Positions 8,016 through 17,031 of a stretch of 64,000 nucleotides of DNA are shown here, one piece after another (position 1 is the first letter of the stretch; each line of letters opens with the position of its first letter). Made by a program: the position numbers and the translations under genes. The stretch spans positions 868,001 to 932,000 of the forward strand of contig CBDCXF010000002.1 in assembly GCA_965223755.1 (NCBI GenBank), read 5' to 3'. The notes under the pieces were generated by a model. The model did not search any database, had not been told where the DNA came from, and worked only from the letters and a program-made list of their open reading frames with translations. This DNA is from CBDCXF01 sp965223755 (lineage in GTDB: Bacteria > Acidobacteriota > Thermoanaerobaculia > Multivoradales > JAHEKO01).

Positions 8016-9953
8016 ATGACATCCAAGGTTTTTCCTCCTCACGAACATCTTTCCTCACGGTCTGAAATCGCGTCTCTGGACGCCTACCGCGACCTCTACA
8101 ACCGGTCGGTGAACAACAGTGACGAATTCTGGTTGGAACAGGCCAGAAACCTCGATTGGGAACGCTTTCCACAACGAGGATTTGAGGGCTCCATGGATAA
8201 CGCTCAGTTTTCCTGGTTCGCCGATGGACGCCTCAATGCCGCCGTCAATTGCGTCGATCGGCACGCCAGCGCTCGAGGCGAGAAAGCGGCTCTCATACGG
8301 GCGGCGGATGAAGTAGGGGTCTACGAGACCATCACCTACAGCGACCTCCACAAGCGTGTCGGGCGCATGGCCAACCTCCTTCGCTCTTTGGGGGTGAAGA
8401 AGGGCGATCGCGTTTGCATCTACTTGCCGATGATTCCTGAGCTGGCGGTCACCATGTTGGCGTGCGCCCGCATCGGCGCGGTGCATTCGGTGGTCTTTGC
8501 CGGCTTTTCGTCTGAGGCGCTTCGCGATCGCATCGAAGATGCCGGTTGCCGTTTGGTGGTGACCGCCAACGAAGGCCTGCGAGGGGGCAAAAAGATCCCG
8601 CTCAAAGCGACAGTCGACGCCGCCATCGAACCCCTCGATTGGGTCGAAGCCGTTTTAGTCGCCAAGCGCACCGACCTTGAGGTGCCGATGAAGGCCGGGC
8701 GGGACTTGTGGCTGGCCGCAGAACTTGAAGACCAATCGGAGCACGCGGAGCCAGAGATCATGGATGCGGAAGACCCGCTGTACATCCTCTATACCTCGGG
8801 CTCGACGGGGAGGCCGAAAGGAGTGCTGCACACCACCGGCGGATACCTGGTCTACGCCGCTGCAACTCACCGCTGGGTTTTCGACCTCAAGGACGACGAC
8901 ATCTACTTCTGCGCTGCGGATATTGGATGGGTCACTGGCCACTCGTATATCGTCTACGGACCGCTGGCCAACGGCGCCACCAGCGTCATGTTTGAGTCGA
9001 CACCGCTCTACCCCGACGCGGGTCGATACTGGCGAACCGTAGACGACCTCAAGACAACGATTTTCTATACCGCACCGACCGCCTTGCGCGCCATCGCCCG
9101 CGAGGGTGACGAGTGGGTCAATGAGTACGATCGCTCATCCCTGCGCGTCTTGGGCACGGTCGGTGAACCGATCAACCCGGAAATCTGGAACTGGTATTAC
9201 CGCGTCGTAGGAAGCGAGAACGCCGCCATCGTTGACACCTGGTGGCAGACGGAAACCGGCGGCATCATGATCAGCCCGCTGCCTGGGGCCACGCCGCTCA
9301 AGCCCGGCTCGGCCACGTTTCCGTTGCCTGGAGTCGAACCGCTTCTGGTTGACGACGAGGGAGTACCGCTTGAGGGCGATGACGTACGCGGCAATTTGTG
9401 TCTCAATCGACCGTGGCCGGGCATGGCGCGCACGCTCTATGGCGACCACGAGCGCTTCCGCGAGGTCTACTTTTCGAGCTTTCCCGGACGCTATTTCACC
9501 GGCGACGGCTGCTGGCGCGATCCCGACGGCTACTACTGGATTACCGGCCGGGTGGACGATGTCCTCAACGTTTCCGGACACCGCCTGGGAACGGCCGAGA
9601 TCGAGAGCGCGCTGGTCGCCCATTCTGCCGTCGCCGAAGCCGCAGTGGTGGGTTACCCCCACGACGTCAAAGGCACGGGAATCTGTGCCTTCGTACTGCT
9701 CGGCGAAGCCCCCGACGGCGACGACAACCTGGTCCCTGAATTGCGCCAGCAGGTGCGTACCGCCATCGGGCCGATCGCCACTCCGGACCGCTTGCAGATC
9801 GTTGCCGGATTGCCCAAGACACGTTCGGGCAAGATCATGCGCCGCATTCTGCGCAAGATCGCTGGCGGCGAAACCTCGGACTTCGGCGATCTGACCACAC
9901 TCGCAGAACCGGAAGTCGTGGCTGCAATCGTTGCCGGACACCCCGCTGTATGA
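8016..9953 (+). CDS. acs: Acetyl-CoA synthetase (AMP-forming)
   Basis: 645 residues, the usual length. It activates acetate with ATP and CoA to acetyl-CoA through acetyl-AMP. The P-loop-like ATP motif ILYTSGSTGRPKG sits near residue 258, the signature DTWWQTETGG near residue 410, the hinge segment ITGRVDDVLNVSGHR near 510, and PKTRSGKIMRRILRK near residue 601, whose lysine before IMRR is the residue acetylated in Acs enzymes. It overlaps the next gene, an AI-2E family permease, by four bases (ATGA), suggesting co-translation. No regulatory site is obvious in the 62-base gap upstream. Confidence 0.97.
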   Translation: MTSKVFPPHEHLSSRSEIASLDAYRDLYNRSVNNSDEFWLEQARNLDWERFPQRGFEGSMDNAQFSWFADGRLNAAVNCVDRHASARGEKAALIRAADEVGVYETITYSDLHKRVGRMANLLRSLGVKKGDRVCIYLPMIPELAVTMLACARIGAVHSVVFAGFSSEALRDRIEDAGCRLVVTANEGLRGGKKIPLKATVDAAIEPLDWVEAVLVAKRTDLEVPMKAGRDLWLAAELEDQSEHAEPEIMDAEDPLYILYTSGSTGRPKGVLHTTGGYLVYAAATHRWVFDLKDDDIYFCAADIGWVTGHSYIVYGPLANGATSVMFESTPLYPDAGRYWRTVDDLKTTIFYTAPTALRAIAREGDEWVNEYDRSSLRVLGTVGEPINPEIWNWYYRVVGSENAAIVDTWWQTETGGIMISPLPGATPLKPGSATFPLPGVEPLLVDDEGVPLEGDDVRGNLCLNRPWPGMARTLYGDHERFREVYFSSFPGRYFTGDGCWRDPDGYYWITGRVDDVLNVSGHRLGTAEIESALVAHSAVAEAAVVGYPHDVKGTGICAFVLLGEAPDGDDNLVPELRQQVRTAIGPIATPDRLQIVAGLPKTRSGKIMRRILRKIAGGETSDFGDLTTLAEPEVVAAIVAGHPAV

Positions 9954-11083
9954 CGCCAGCACTGCCCAGCGATGAAGGATCGAGGAAGCGGGAGGCCTTC
10001 GGCAGCCACTTCTTGTTTCGCGCCGCAGCAGTGGTGGTTATCGTCGCTGGCTTGCGCGCGGCTTCAGGGTTCATCCTGCCGCTGCTGTTTGCCACCCTGC
10101 TGACACTGCTCTCTTGGCCGGTATTTCGATGGCTGACGACGCGCAGAGTGCCGGAGCCGGTGGCGCTCGCGGCCACGCTGTTCGGTGCTTTGCTGGCCTT
10201 GGCTCTGTTTCTCTTTGTAGCAACCGCCGCGGTCAACGAATTTGCCACTTCGGCTCCCCAATACTTGGATCAGGTCCAGTTTCGCTTGGCGTCGTTGTTT
10301 GACCGCTTACGCTCGGCTGAAGGATTCGGCGAATGGCTTGGTGCCGCGACTCTAGATCCGGGTGAGTTCGTGGACCTGGCCGCGTCGACTGCCGGGGGCT
10401 TATTGACCGGCACCGCGTCGCTGTTGTCGTTTTTGCTGCTGGTCTTCTTGACCATGGCGTTCATGCTGGCCGAGTCCAACCGCTTCGGCCCCAAACTGCG
10501 CGCGGCTTTGGGAATCCTGCCGTACAGCGAAGGACAGGTCACCTACATTGTCGGCGAACTACAGCGTTTCGTGGCGATCAAGACCGTGGTTAGCGCCATC
10601 ACCGGGGCTCTGGTTGCTGGCTGGGTGGCTGCGCTTGGGCTGGAGTTTCCTCTGTTTTGGGGTCTCGCCGCGTTTCTACTCAACTTCATCCCTACCTTGG
10701 GCTCGATCATCGCGGCCATTCCCGCCGCCGTCCTGGCTTGGCTCCAGTTCGGTCTCGGACGGGCCTTGCTGGTCTTGGTCGGCTATCTGGTCATCAATCT
10801 CGTGCTCGGCAATGTCGTCGAACCGCGCTGGATGGGTCGCAGGTTCGGACTTTCAACTCTTGTCGTTTTTCTTTCCTTACTGTTTTGGGGATGGGTGTGG
10901 GGACCATTGGGCATGCTTCTTTCGGTGCCCCTAACGCGTATGGCGAAGATCGTGCTTGAGCAAACACCATCGCTAAGATGGGTGGCGATTCTTCTCGGTC
11001 CCAGTACATTGAGCACAAGTGCCGTGATTTCCGGCGAGGAGACTTCTCGCTCCTCGGCGTCGCCGACCGGCAGCTCCCACTGA
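9950..11083 (+). CDS. AI-2E family (PerM/YdiK) membrane protein
   Basis: 377 residues with paired N-terminal hydrophobic segments (about 20-80), a soluble region (about 95-145), further membrane spans (about 150-350) and the family segment LNFIPTLGSIIAAIPA followed by GNVVEPRWMGRRFGLS. These are characteristic of the UPF0118/AI-2E exporter superfamily, whose members move small signals or ions across the inner membrane. Substrates differ widely, so none is assigned here. The start overlaps the acs stop by ATGA. The last 40 or so residues are hydrophilic and not conserved in type. A link to acetate metabolism is only positional. Confidence 0.88.
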   Translation: MTPALPSDEGSRKREAFGSHFLFRAAAVVVIVAGLRAASGFILPLLFATLLTLLSWPVFRWLTTRRVPEPVALAATLFGALLALALFLFVATAAVNEFATSAPQYLDQVQFRLASLFDRLRSAEGFGEWLGAATLDPGEFVDLAASTAGGLLTGTASLLSFLLLVFLTMAFMLAESNRFGPKLRAALGILPYSEGQVTYIVGELQRFVAIKTVVSAITGALVAGWVAALGLEFPLFWGLAAFLLNFIPTLGSIIAAIPAAVLAWLQFGLGRALLVLVGYLVINLVLGNVVEPRWMGRRFGLSTLVVFLSLLFWGWVWGPLGMLLSVPLTRMAKIVLEQTPSLRWVAILLGPSTLSTSAVISGEETSRSSASPTGSSH

Positions 11084-11127
11084 AGTCATGTTGACCTCAA
11101 ACCACGACCAGTTTAAGCTTTGACTTG

Positions 11128-11152
11128 AAAGGGGACCAATTTGGTCCCCTTT
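11128..11152. promoter_or_regulatory. Perfect 12-bp palindrome upstream of the SUF regulator (candidate operator)
   Basis: Arms AAAGGGGACCAA (11128-11139) and TTGGTCCCCTTT (11141-11152) are exact inverted repeats around one central T, about 20 bases before the Rrf2-type start at 11174. Rrf2 Fe-S regulators bind dyad operators and commonly control their own operons, so autoregulation of the SUF operon is the likely reading. TTGACC at 11091 or TTGACT at 11120 may be a -35 element, but no convincing -10 is seen. A hairpin acting as terminator for the upstream gene is the alternative, although no proper T-run follows. Confidence 0.5.
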
Positions 11153-11173
11153 ATTTGCCGACGCGAGAATCAC

Positions 11174-11656
11174 GTGATTCGCCTCACCAAAACCACCGAC
11201 TACGGCATCCTTTTGCTGACCACAATGGCCTTTCATCCGGAAAAAAGGCACACCGCTTCCGACCTGGCAACTATGTCCGGTTTGCCGCAGCCAATGGTTG
11301 CCAAAGTGCTCAAGGCTTTGGCTCGATCGGGGTTGTTGACTTCTCTGCGCGGGGCCAACGGAGGCTACCGGCTAGCAACGGCGCCTGCAGATATTTCGGT
11401 CGCCGACGCGGTCATGGCGATCGAAGGGCCGATTGCCGTAACCGAATGCACCGACAGTCATGACGGCAATTGTTTCGTGGAAACCGATTGCCGCGCACGC
11501 GGCAACTGGGGCCGCATCAACAACGCCATTCAATCAGCGCTGGCCTCGGTCTCGATTGCCGACATGGCGGCGCAAGAGACACCTCAACTGGTTCAACTTG
11601 GAGGCACTCCTGCCAACGCGGAAAACGCCTCCGGAGATACCCACCATGCCAACTGA
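11174..11656 (+). CDS. Rrf2-family SUF Fe-S assembly transcriptional regulator
   Basis: 160 residues if the GTG at 11174 is used, giving the N-terminus VIRLTKTTDYGILLLTTMA that matches SUF regulators. An ATG at 11141 would add 11 residues and lies inside the palindrome. A winged helix-turn-helix occupies about residues 1-80 with the typical GANGGYRLA wing. Three cysteines in ECTDSHDGNCFVETDCRAR resemble the Fe-S ligands of IscR-type proteins, so it probably senses cluster status and controls the operon it heads. The 3' end overlaps sufB by 11 bases. DNA binding at the 11128-11152 palindrome is inferred. Confidence 0.9.
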   Translation: MIRLTKTTDYGILLLTTMAFHPEKRHTASDLATMSGLPQPMVAKVLKALARSGLLTSLRGANGGYRLATAPADISVADAVMAIEGPIAVTECTDSHDGNCFVETDCRARGNWGRINNAIQSALASVSIADMAAQETPQLVQLGGTPANAENASGDTHHAN

Positions 11657-13148
11657 AACAGACGCTTCCGCCACCACCGCGGCGATGCCCGTCCCCCAGA
11701 GTGACGACGAGGCTTTGTTGCATGAAAAGGCACTGGAAGAGTACAAGTACGGCTTCGTCACCGATATCGAACAGGAAACGTTCCCGCCGGGCCTGGACGA
11801 GGAAGTCATCCGTCGCCTCTCGGCGATTAAGGAAGAGCCCGAATGGCTGCTCGAAAAACGTCTTGCCGCCTACCGGCACTGGCTGACGCTGGAAGAACCG
11901 ACCTGGGCCAATATCAGCTACGAGCCAGTCGACTACCAGGCGATCAGCTACTACTCCGCGCCCAAAAAAAAGGGTGACGGACCCAAGAGCCTCGATGAAG
12001 TCGACCCGGAGTTGATCGAGACCTACAACAAGCTCGGCATTCCTCTGCACGAACAGGAAATTCTGGCCGGGGTCGCCGTCGACGCCGTGTTCGACAGCGT
12101 TTCCGTTGCCACCACCTTCCGCGAACGCCTCGCCGAGGCGGGAGTGATCTTCTGCTCCTTTTCAGAAGCAGTGCGCGAACACCCAGAACTCATCCGCAAG
12201 TATTTGGGCTCGGTTGTGCCAGCTCAGGACAATTTTTTTGCCGCACTCAACTCGGCTGTGTTCTCCGACGGCTCTTTCGTCTTCGTCCCCGAGGGCGTGC
12301 GCTGCCCGATGGAGTTATCCACCTACTTCCGCATCAACGCACAAAACACCGGCCAGTTCGAACGTACGTTGATCGTCGCCGAAAAGGGCGCCTACGTCTC
12401 CTACTTGGAAGGCTGCACCGCACCGATGCGCGACGAGAATCAACTGCACGCCGCAGTGGTCGAGATCTACGCTCACGAGGATGCCGAAGTGAAGTACTCG
12501 ACGGTGCAGAACTGGTATCCCGGCGATATGGAAACCGGCAAAGGCGGCATCTACAACTTCGTCACCAAACGCGGGCTTTGCGCCGGCAAGCGCGCCAAAA
12601 TCTCCTGGACTCAGGTCGAGACCGGCTCTGCGATCACCTGGAAATACCCGAGTGTGATTCTCAAGGGCGATCAGTCGGTGGGCGAGTTCTATTCGGTGGC
12701 GCTATCCAAAGGACGGCAACAGGCTGACACTGGAACCAAAATGATCCATGTCGGCAAAGACACCACCTCGACGATCGTCTCCAAGGGCATTTCGGCCGGG
12801 CGTGGTCAAAACACCTACCGTGGGGCGGTGCGCATCCTGTCCAGCGCCGACAATGCACGCAATTTTTCGCAGTGCGATTCGATGCTCATCGGCGATCAGT
12901 GCGGTGCTCACACCTTCCCGTACATCGACGTCCAGAACCCCAAAGCGCAGATGGAGCACGAAGCCTCGACGTCCAAAATCGGTGAGGACCAGCTTTTCTA
13001 CTGCAATCAGCGCGGGATCTCGACCGAAGATGCCCTGTCGATGATCGTCAATGGTTTCTGCAAGGAAGTGTTCCGCGAATTGCCGATGGAGTTTGCGGTC
13101 GAAGCCCAGAAGCTACTCGAAGTCAATCTTGAGGGAAGCGTCGGCTAG
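11646..13148 (+). CDS. sufB: Fe-S cluster assembly scaffold protein SufB
   Basis: 500 residues from the ATG at 11646, preceded by GGAG. An upstream in-frame ATG at 11460 lies deep in the regulator gene and is unlikely. SufB is the core of the SufBCD scaffold that builds Fe-S clusters on SufS-derived sulfur. Typical segments are EYKYGFVTDIEQETFPPGL (about 28-46), CSFSEAVREHPELIRKYLG, VPEGVRCPMELSTYFRIN and the C-terminal QRGISTEDALSMIVNGFCK. The parallel beta-helix core and C-terminal cysteine-containing helix are complete. It is translationally overlapped with the regulator, and sufC follows after 52 bases. Confidence 0.97.
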   Translation: MPTETDASATTAAMPVPQSDDEALLHEKALEEYKYGFVTDIEQETFPPGLDEEVIRRLSAIKEEPEWLLEKRLAAYRHWLTLEEPTWANISYEPVDYQAISYYSAPKKKGDGPKSLDEVDPELIETYNKLGIPLHEQEILAGVAVDAVFDSVSVATTFRERLAEAGVIFCSFSEAVREHPELIRKYLGSVVPAQDNFFAALNSAVFSDGSFVFVPEGVRCPMELSTYFRINAQNTGQFERTLIVAEKGAYVSYLEGCTAPMRDENQLHAAVVEIYAHEDAEVKYSTVQNWYPGDMETGKGGIYNFVTKRGLCAGKRAKISWTQVETGSAITWKYPSVILKGDQSVGEFYSVALSKGRQQADTGTKMIHVGKDTTSTIVSKGISAGRGQNTYRGAVRILSSADNARNFSQCDSMLIGDQCGAHTFPYIDVQNPKAQMEHEASTSKIGEDQLFYCNQRGISTEDALSMIVNGFCKEVFRELPMEFAVEAQKLLEVNLEGSVG

Positions 13149-13167
13149 TCGCTCTCCCCTTTTATTC

Positions 13168-13199
13168 AGCAACGGAGTTATTTAGCAACGGAGCTATCA
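13168..13199 (+). repeat. Two 16-bp tandem units, each with a GGAG, before sufC
   Basis: AGCAACGGAGTTATTT (13168-13183) is followed directly by AGCAACGGAGCTATCA (13184-13199). Each unit holds a GGAG Shine-Dalgarno core, at 13174-13177 and 13190-13193. The second is seven bases from the sufC ATG and is the functional site by spacing. The first may act as a standby ribosome site or be a neutral tandem duplication. Confidence 0.8.
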
Positions 13200-13200
13200 G

Positions 13201-13968
13201 ATGTTAGAGATCAAGAATCTACACGTCGAAATTGAAGGAAAAGAAATCCTGCGCGGCGTCGACCTCCATGTGAACGCGGGAGAAGTTCACGCCATCATGG
13301 GCCCCAACGGTTCCGGCAAATCGACCCTCGCCAACGTCCTTGCCGGTCGCGAAGAGTATGAAGTGACGGAAGGGGCGATCGTCTTCCGCGGCCAAGATCT
13401 GCTGGACATGGATCCTGAAGAACGCGCCCGTGAGGGCATCTTCATGGCCTTTCAGTATCCGGTCGAAATCCCCGGCGTCTCCAATGTCTACTTCCTCAAG
13501 GCAGCCCTCAACGCCATCCGTAAGCACCGCGGCGAGAGCGAGCTAGACGCCATGGACTTCCTCACCTACGTCCGTTCCAAGATGGATCTGGTGCAGATGA
13601 ACGAGACGCTGCTCAACCGTCCGGTCAACGAGGGGTTTTCCGGTGGAGAGAAAAAGCGCAATGAGATCTTCCATATGTCGGTCCTCGACCCCGCCCTGGC
13701 AGTGCTCGACGAGACCGACTCCGGGCTCGACATCGACGCCCTGAAGGTGGTGGCGGATGGTGTCAACAGCCTGCGCAATTCCGATCGCGGTTTTGTCGTC
13801 ATCACTCATTATCAGCGCCTGCTCAACTACATCGTTCCGGACATCGTCCACGTTCTTGTCGACGGCCGCATCCAACGTTCGGGGGGCAAGGAACTGGCGC
13901 TTGAACTAGAAGAAAAAGGCTACTCGTGGGTGGAGAGCGCTCCCGCGGAACAGGCAATCAGCGCATGA
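13201..13968 (+). CDS. sufC: Fe-S cluster assembly ATPase SufC
   Basis: 255 residues. SufC is the ABC-type ATPase of the SufBC2D scaffold and drives conformational change during cluster assembly. The Walker A motif GPNGSGKST is near residue 36, the signature region is GFSGGEKKRNEIF near residue 142, and Walker B is LAVLDETDSGLDIDAL near residue 167. The SufC-specific pattern KKRNEI distinguishes it from ordinary transporters. It has a strong GGAG seven bases upstream, duplicated in the gap. Its stop overlaps the sufD start by ATGA at 13965. Confidence 0.97.
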   Translation: MLEIKNLHVEIEGKEILRGVDLHVNAGEVHAIMGPNGSGKSTLANVLAGREEYEVTEGAIVFRGQDLLDMDPEERAREGIFMAFQYPVEIPGVSNVYFLKAALNAIRKHRGESELDAMDFLTYVRSKMDLVQMNETLLNRPVNEGFSGGEKKRNEIFHMSVLDPALAVLDETDSGLDIDALKVVADGVNSLRNSDRGFVVITHYQRLLNYIVPDIVHVLVDGRIQRSGGKELALELEEKGYSWVESAPAEQAISA

Positions 13969-15281
13969 CCACGGCCATCGAATCGACTGAAACAGCCTCG
14001 GCGTTCGCCGCGCTCCTGCCGGCACAAGGTGCGAACTTGCCGCAAGCCTGGCAGGAATTGCGCCAGCGCGGTCAGGAAAGCTTCGCCGAGCAAGGGCTGC
14101 CCACAACCAAGATGGAGGAGTGGCGTTTTACCAACGTCGCCCGGGTCGGCCGCCATTCGTACAGCAAGCCACAGCCCGCGCAAGATATCCGTCTTGAGGA
14201 GCTGGCGGCCCTTTTTGACCCCCAAGCACCGCTGGTGGTTCTTGTTGACGGCATTTGGTCACCCGAGCTGTCCCGCATCGGCGACCTGGGCGAGGGTGTT
14301 CGCCTGAACAGCCTACGCAACAGCGATGGCGGAGTCGAAGAGATCGGCTCCGTGGCTCAAATCGACACCCATCCATTTGCCGCCCTCAACACCGCCCTCT
14401 TTGACGACGGCCTAGTCTTGGATTTGGAGTCCGGGGCGGTCGTCGAAGAACCGATTTTCGTGTTGTCGCTGGCCACCGCCGGCGACGAGGCCACCGCATT
14501 CTTCCCACGATTGCTGGTGCGCGCGGGCGACAACTCTCAAGCCACATTAATCGAGCAGCATCTATCTCTCGGCAGCGGTGCTTATCTCAACGCCCCGGTG
14601 ACGGAATTTCGCCTCGGCGCCAACGCCATCATTGACCACTACCGGGTGCAACGCGAATCCAAGGAAGCCAATCATCTCGGCCTTACGCACGTACACCAGC
14701 GCCGCGCCAGTGCATTCTCGTCGCACGCCATCACCTGGGGCGGCGGCATCGTACGCAACGATGTCGTTGCCGAGCTTGACGGAGAGGGAGCCGACGCCAT
14801 CCTCAACGGCCTCTACATGTTGGAAGGGGAGCAGCTGGTCGACAACCACATGCGCGTCGAGCATTGCCAGCCCAACACCACCAGCCACGAGCTGTACAAG
14901 GGAATTCTCGAAGGTAAATCACGGGCGGTCTTCAACGGTCGGCTCTATGTTCATCGCGGAGCGCAGAAAACCGACGCCAAGCAAAGCAACCGCAACTTAC
15001 TGCTTTCCGACCAGACCATCGTCAACTCCAATCCGCAGTTGGAAATCTTCGCCGACGACGTCAAGTGCACCCATGGATCGACCACCGGGCAACTCGATCC
15101 GGAGGCACTTTTTTACCTGCGATCGCGCGGAATCGGCGATGTCGCGGCGCGCAGTTTGCTCACTTACGCTTTTGCCAGTGACATCGTGTCGCGAGTCAAG
15201 GTAGACCTCACCCGTCAGGACCTCGAAGAAGTTCTGTTCCGACGCCTGCCGCGCGGGGAAGTCGTACGCCAAGCGGTTTAG
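13965..15281 (+). CDS. sufD: Fe-S cluster assembly protein SufD
   Basis: 438 residues from the ATG at 13965, which overlaps the sufC stop as ATGA. An earlier ATG at 13926 lies well inside sufC and would add 13 unconserved residues. SufD is the SufB paralogue in the SufBCD complex. Recognisable are LPTTKMEEWRFTNV near residue 45, EHCQPNTTSHELYKGIL near 302 and CTHGSTTGQLDPEALFYLRS near 367, the last carrying the histidine that is important for cluster formation. SufS starts two bases after the stop. Confidence 0.96.
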   Translation: MTTAIESTETASAFAALLPAQGANLPQAWQELRQRGQESFAEQGLPTTKMEEWRFTNVARVGRHSYSKPQPAQDIRLEELAALFDPQAPLVVLVDGIWSPELSRIGDLGEGVRLNSLRNSDGGVEEIGSVAQIDTHPFAALNTALFDDGLVLDLESGAVVEEPIFVLSLATAGDEATAFFPRLLVRAGDNSQATLIEQHLSLGSGAYLNAPVTEFRLGANAIIDHYRVQRESKEANHLGLTHVHQRRASAFSSHAITWGGGIVRNDVVAELDGEGADAILNGLYMLEGEQLVDNHMRVEHCQPNTTSHELYKGILEGKSRAVFNGRLYVHRGAQKTDAKQSNRNLLLSDQTIVNSNPQLEIFADDVKCTHGSTTGQLDPEALFYLRSRGIGDVAARSLLTYAFASDIVSRVKVDLTRQDLEEVLFRRLPRGEVVRQAV

Positions 15282-15283
15282 AG

Positions 15284-16546
15284 ATGACCCAACCTGCCTC
15301 CACGCCGACGACCGTGACCCCTGATTCGACGTTTCCGATCGAGGAAATCCGCAAGGAGTTCCCCATCCTCGGGCGCACGATCCACAATCAACCTTTGGTG
15401 TATCTGGACAGTGCGGCGAGCGCCCAGAAACCGGAGCAGGTGATCTCTGTCGAAGCGGATTTTCTGCGCTCGAGCTACGCCAACGTACACCGCGGTGTGC
15501 ACACCTTGTCGCAGGAAGCGACGGCGGCCTATGAGTCGGCGCGTGCATCAGTGGCTTCTTTCTTGGGTGCCTCACACAACGACGAAATCGTTTTCCTGCG
15601 CGGCACCACCGAAGCGATCAATTTGGTATCTCAGGCTTTCGCCCGACCTCAACTCCAAGCGGGCGACGAGATTCTGCTTACGGGACTCGAACACCATTCC
15701 AATATTGTCCCCTGGCAGTTGGTCGCCGAGGCGACCGGGGCTGCGATCCGCGTTGCACGCCTCGACGGCAACGGAGACGTCGATCTCGATCATTTCGCCG
15801 ACCAGCGATCCGAGCGCACTCGTATCTGTTCTTTCGCCCATGTCTCCAATGCCCTGGGGACGGTCAATCCGGTTTCCGAAATGATCGCGCTGGCGCAAGA
15901 GTGCGGAGCTGTCACGGTTGTGGACGGGGCGCAAGCCGCTCCCCATCTACCTCTCGATGTCACCGCTTTGGGCTGTGATTTCTACGCTTTCTCGGGTCAC
16001 AAGAACTACGGACCGGGAGGCATCGGCGCCCTCTATGGCCGACAGGAATTGCTGGCATCTATGGCTCCGTACCAAGGTGGCGGCGAAATGATCCGCACGG
16101 TGAGTTTCGAAGCGACCGAGTATGCGGACATCCCGCATCGTTTCGAGGCAGGTACCCCCAACATCGCAGGAGCCGTCGGATTTGAAACGGCGCTACGCTA
16201 CCTGCAGGGCAAGGATCTCGGCGCCGTAGGCCGGTACGAAGACGGCATCATCGCCTACGCTCTAGATCGACTGCAGCAGATCGAGAACCTACGTTTGATC
16301 GGCCTACCACGGCGGCGCGTTGCGGTGATTTCGTTTGTGCTGGAGGGAATTCACGCTCACGATGTCGGTACCATTCTGGATCGCGAGGGAGTCGCGGTGC
16401 GTGCGGGCCATCACTGCGCCCAGCCGGTCATGGATCACTTTGGCGTTCCCGCGACCGTTCGGGCTTCGTTTGGCCTCTACAATTCCACTGCCGATGTCGA
16501 TAGGCTGGCTGACGCGTTGCAGTTGGCCCGCAGGATGTTCGGCTGA
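15284..16546 (+). CDS. sufS: SufS cysteine desulfurase
   Basis: 420 residues, a class V aminotransferase-fold PLP enzyme that takes sulfur from cysteine as a persulfide. The PLP lysine is K240 in FSGHKNYGPGG, and the catalytic cysteine is C378 in RAGHHCAQPVM, the group II desulfurase pattern. Other family segments are YLDSAASAQKP and RGVHTLSQEAT. The enzyme probably hands sulfur to SufU encoded immediately downstream, and it is a candidate donor for the rhodanese domain of ThiI. It lies two bases after sufD and 26 before sufU. Confidence 0.97.
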   Translation: MTQPASTPTTVTPDSTFPIEEIRKEFPILGRTIHNQPLVYLDSAASAQKPEQVISVEADFLRSSYANVHRGVHTLSQEATAAYESARASVASFLGASHNDEIVFLRGTTEAINLVSQAFARPQLQAGDEILLTGLEHHSNIVPWQLVAEATGAAIRVARLDGNGDVDLDHFADQRSERTRICSFAHVSNALGTVNPVSEMIALAQECGAVTVVDGAQAAPHLPLDVTALGCDFYAFSGHKNYGPGGIGALYGRQELLASMAPYQGGGEMIRTVSFEATEYADIPHRFEAGTPNIAGAVGFETALRYLQGKDLGAVGRYEDGIIAYALDRLQQIENLRLIGLPRRRVAVISFVLEGIHAHDVGTILDREGVAVRAGHHCAQPVMDHFGVPATVRASFGLYNSTADVDRLADALQLARRMFG

Positions 16547-16572
16547 CGCTCCGCTGGAAATGACCTCGCTCT

Positions 16573-17031
16573 ATGTCTGACGATCTACGCGACCTTTATC
16601 AAGAGGTCATCCTCGACCACAACAAGCAACCGCGCAACTACGGGACCCTAGAAACCCCAACTCACAGTGCGGACGGTCACAACCCGCTGTGCGGCGATCA
16701 GCTTAAGCTGCATCTTCAAGTGGAGGGTGAGACGATCGAAGATGTGCGCTTCGAGGGGTCTGGGTGTGCGATTTCAACGGCTTCAGCGTCTTTGATGACC
16801 GAAGCCGTGCGGGGTCGTAGCTGTGGAGATGCAATGGAACTCTTCGCAGAGTTCCATGAACTTGTGACGGGAGATCCGTCGGTATCGGCGCTTGCCGCTT
16901 CCTCTTTGGGAAAGCTCGCGGTGTTTGCTGGCGTGCGCGAGTTTCCCGTTCGGGTCAAATGTGCAACCTTGGCTTGGCATACCCTTGAAGCCGCACTCTC
17001 CGGTGGAACGAATCCGGCGAGTACTGAGTGA
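16573..17031 (+). CDS. sufU: SufU-type Fe-S assembly/sulfur-acceptor protein
   Basis: 152 residues. Three conserved cysteines occur in NPLCGD, GSGCAIS and VKCATLAWHTL, together with the aspartate after the first cysteine, forming the zinc or sulfur-relay site of SufU. SufU accepts persulfide from SufS. The insertion between the second and third cysteines that separates SufU from IscU appears present (region with AEFHELVTGD). The stop overlaps the GTG start of the next gene (GTGA), so the peptidase is probably translated from the same message. Confidence 0.94.
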   Translation: MSDDLRDLYQEVILDHNKQPRNYGTLETPTHSADGHNPLCGDQLKLHLQVEGETIEDVRFEGSGCAISTASASLMTEAVRGRSCGDAMELFAEFHELVTGDPSVSALAASSLGKLAVFAGVREFPVRVKCATLAWHTLEAALSGGTNPASTE

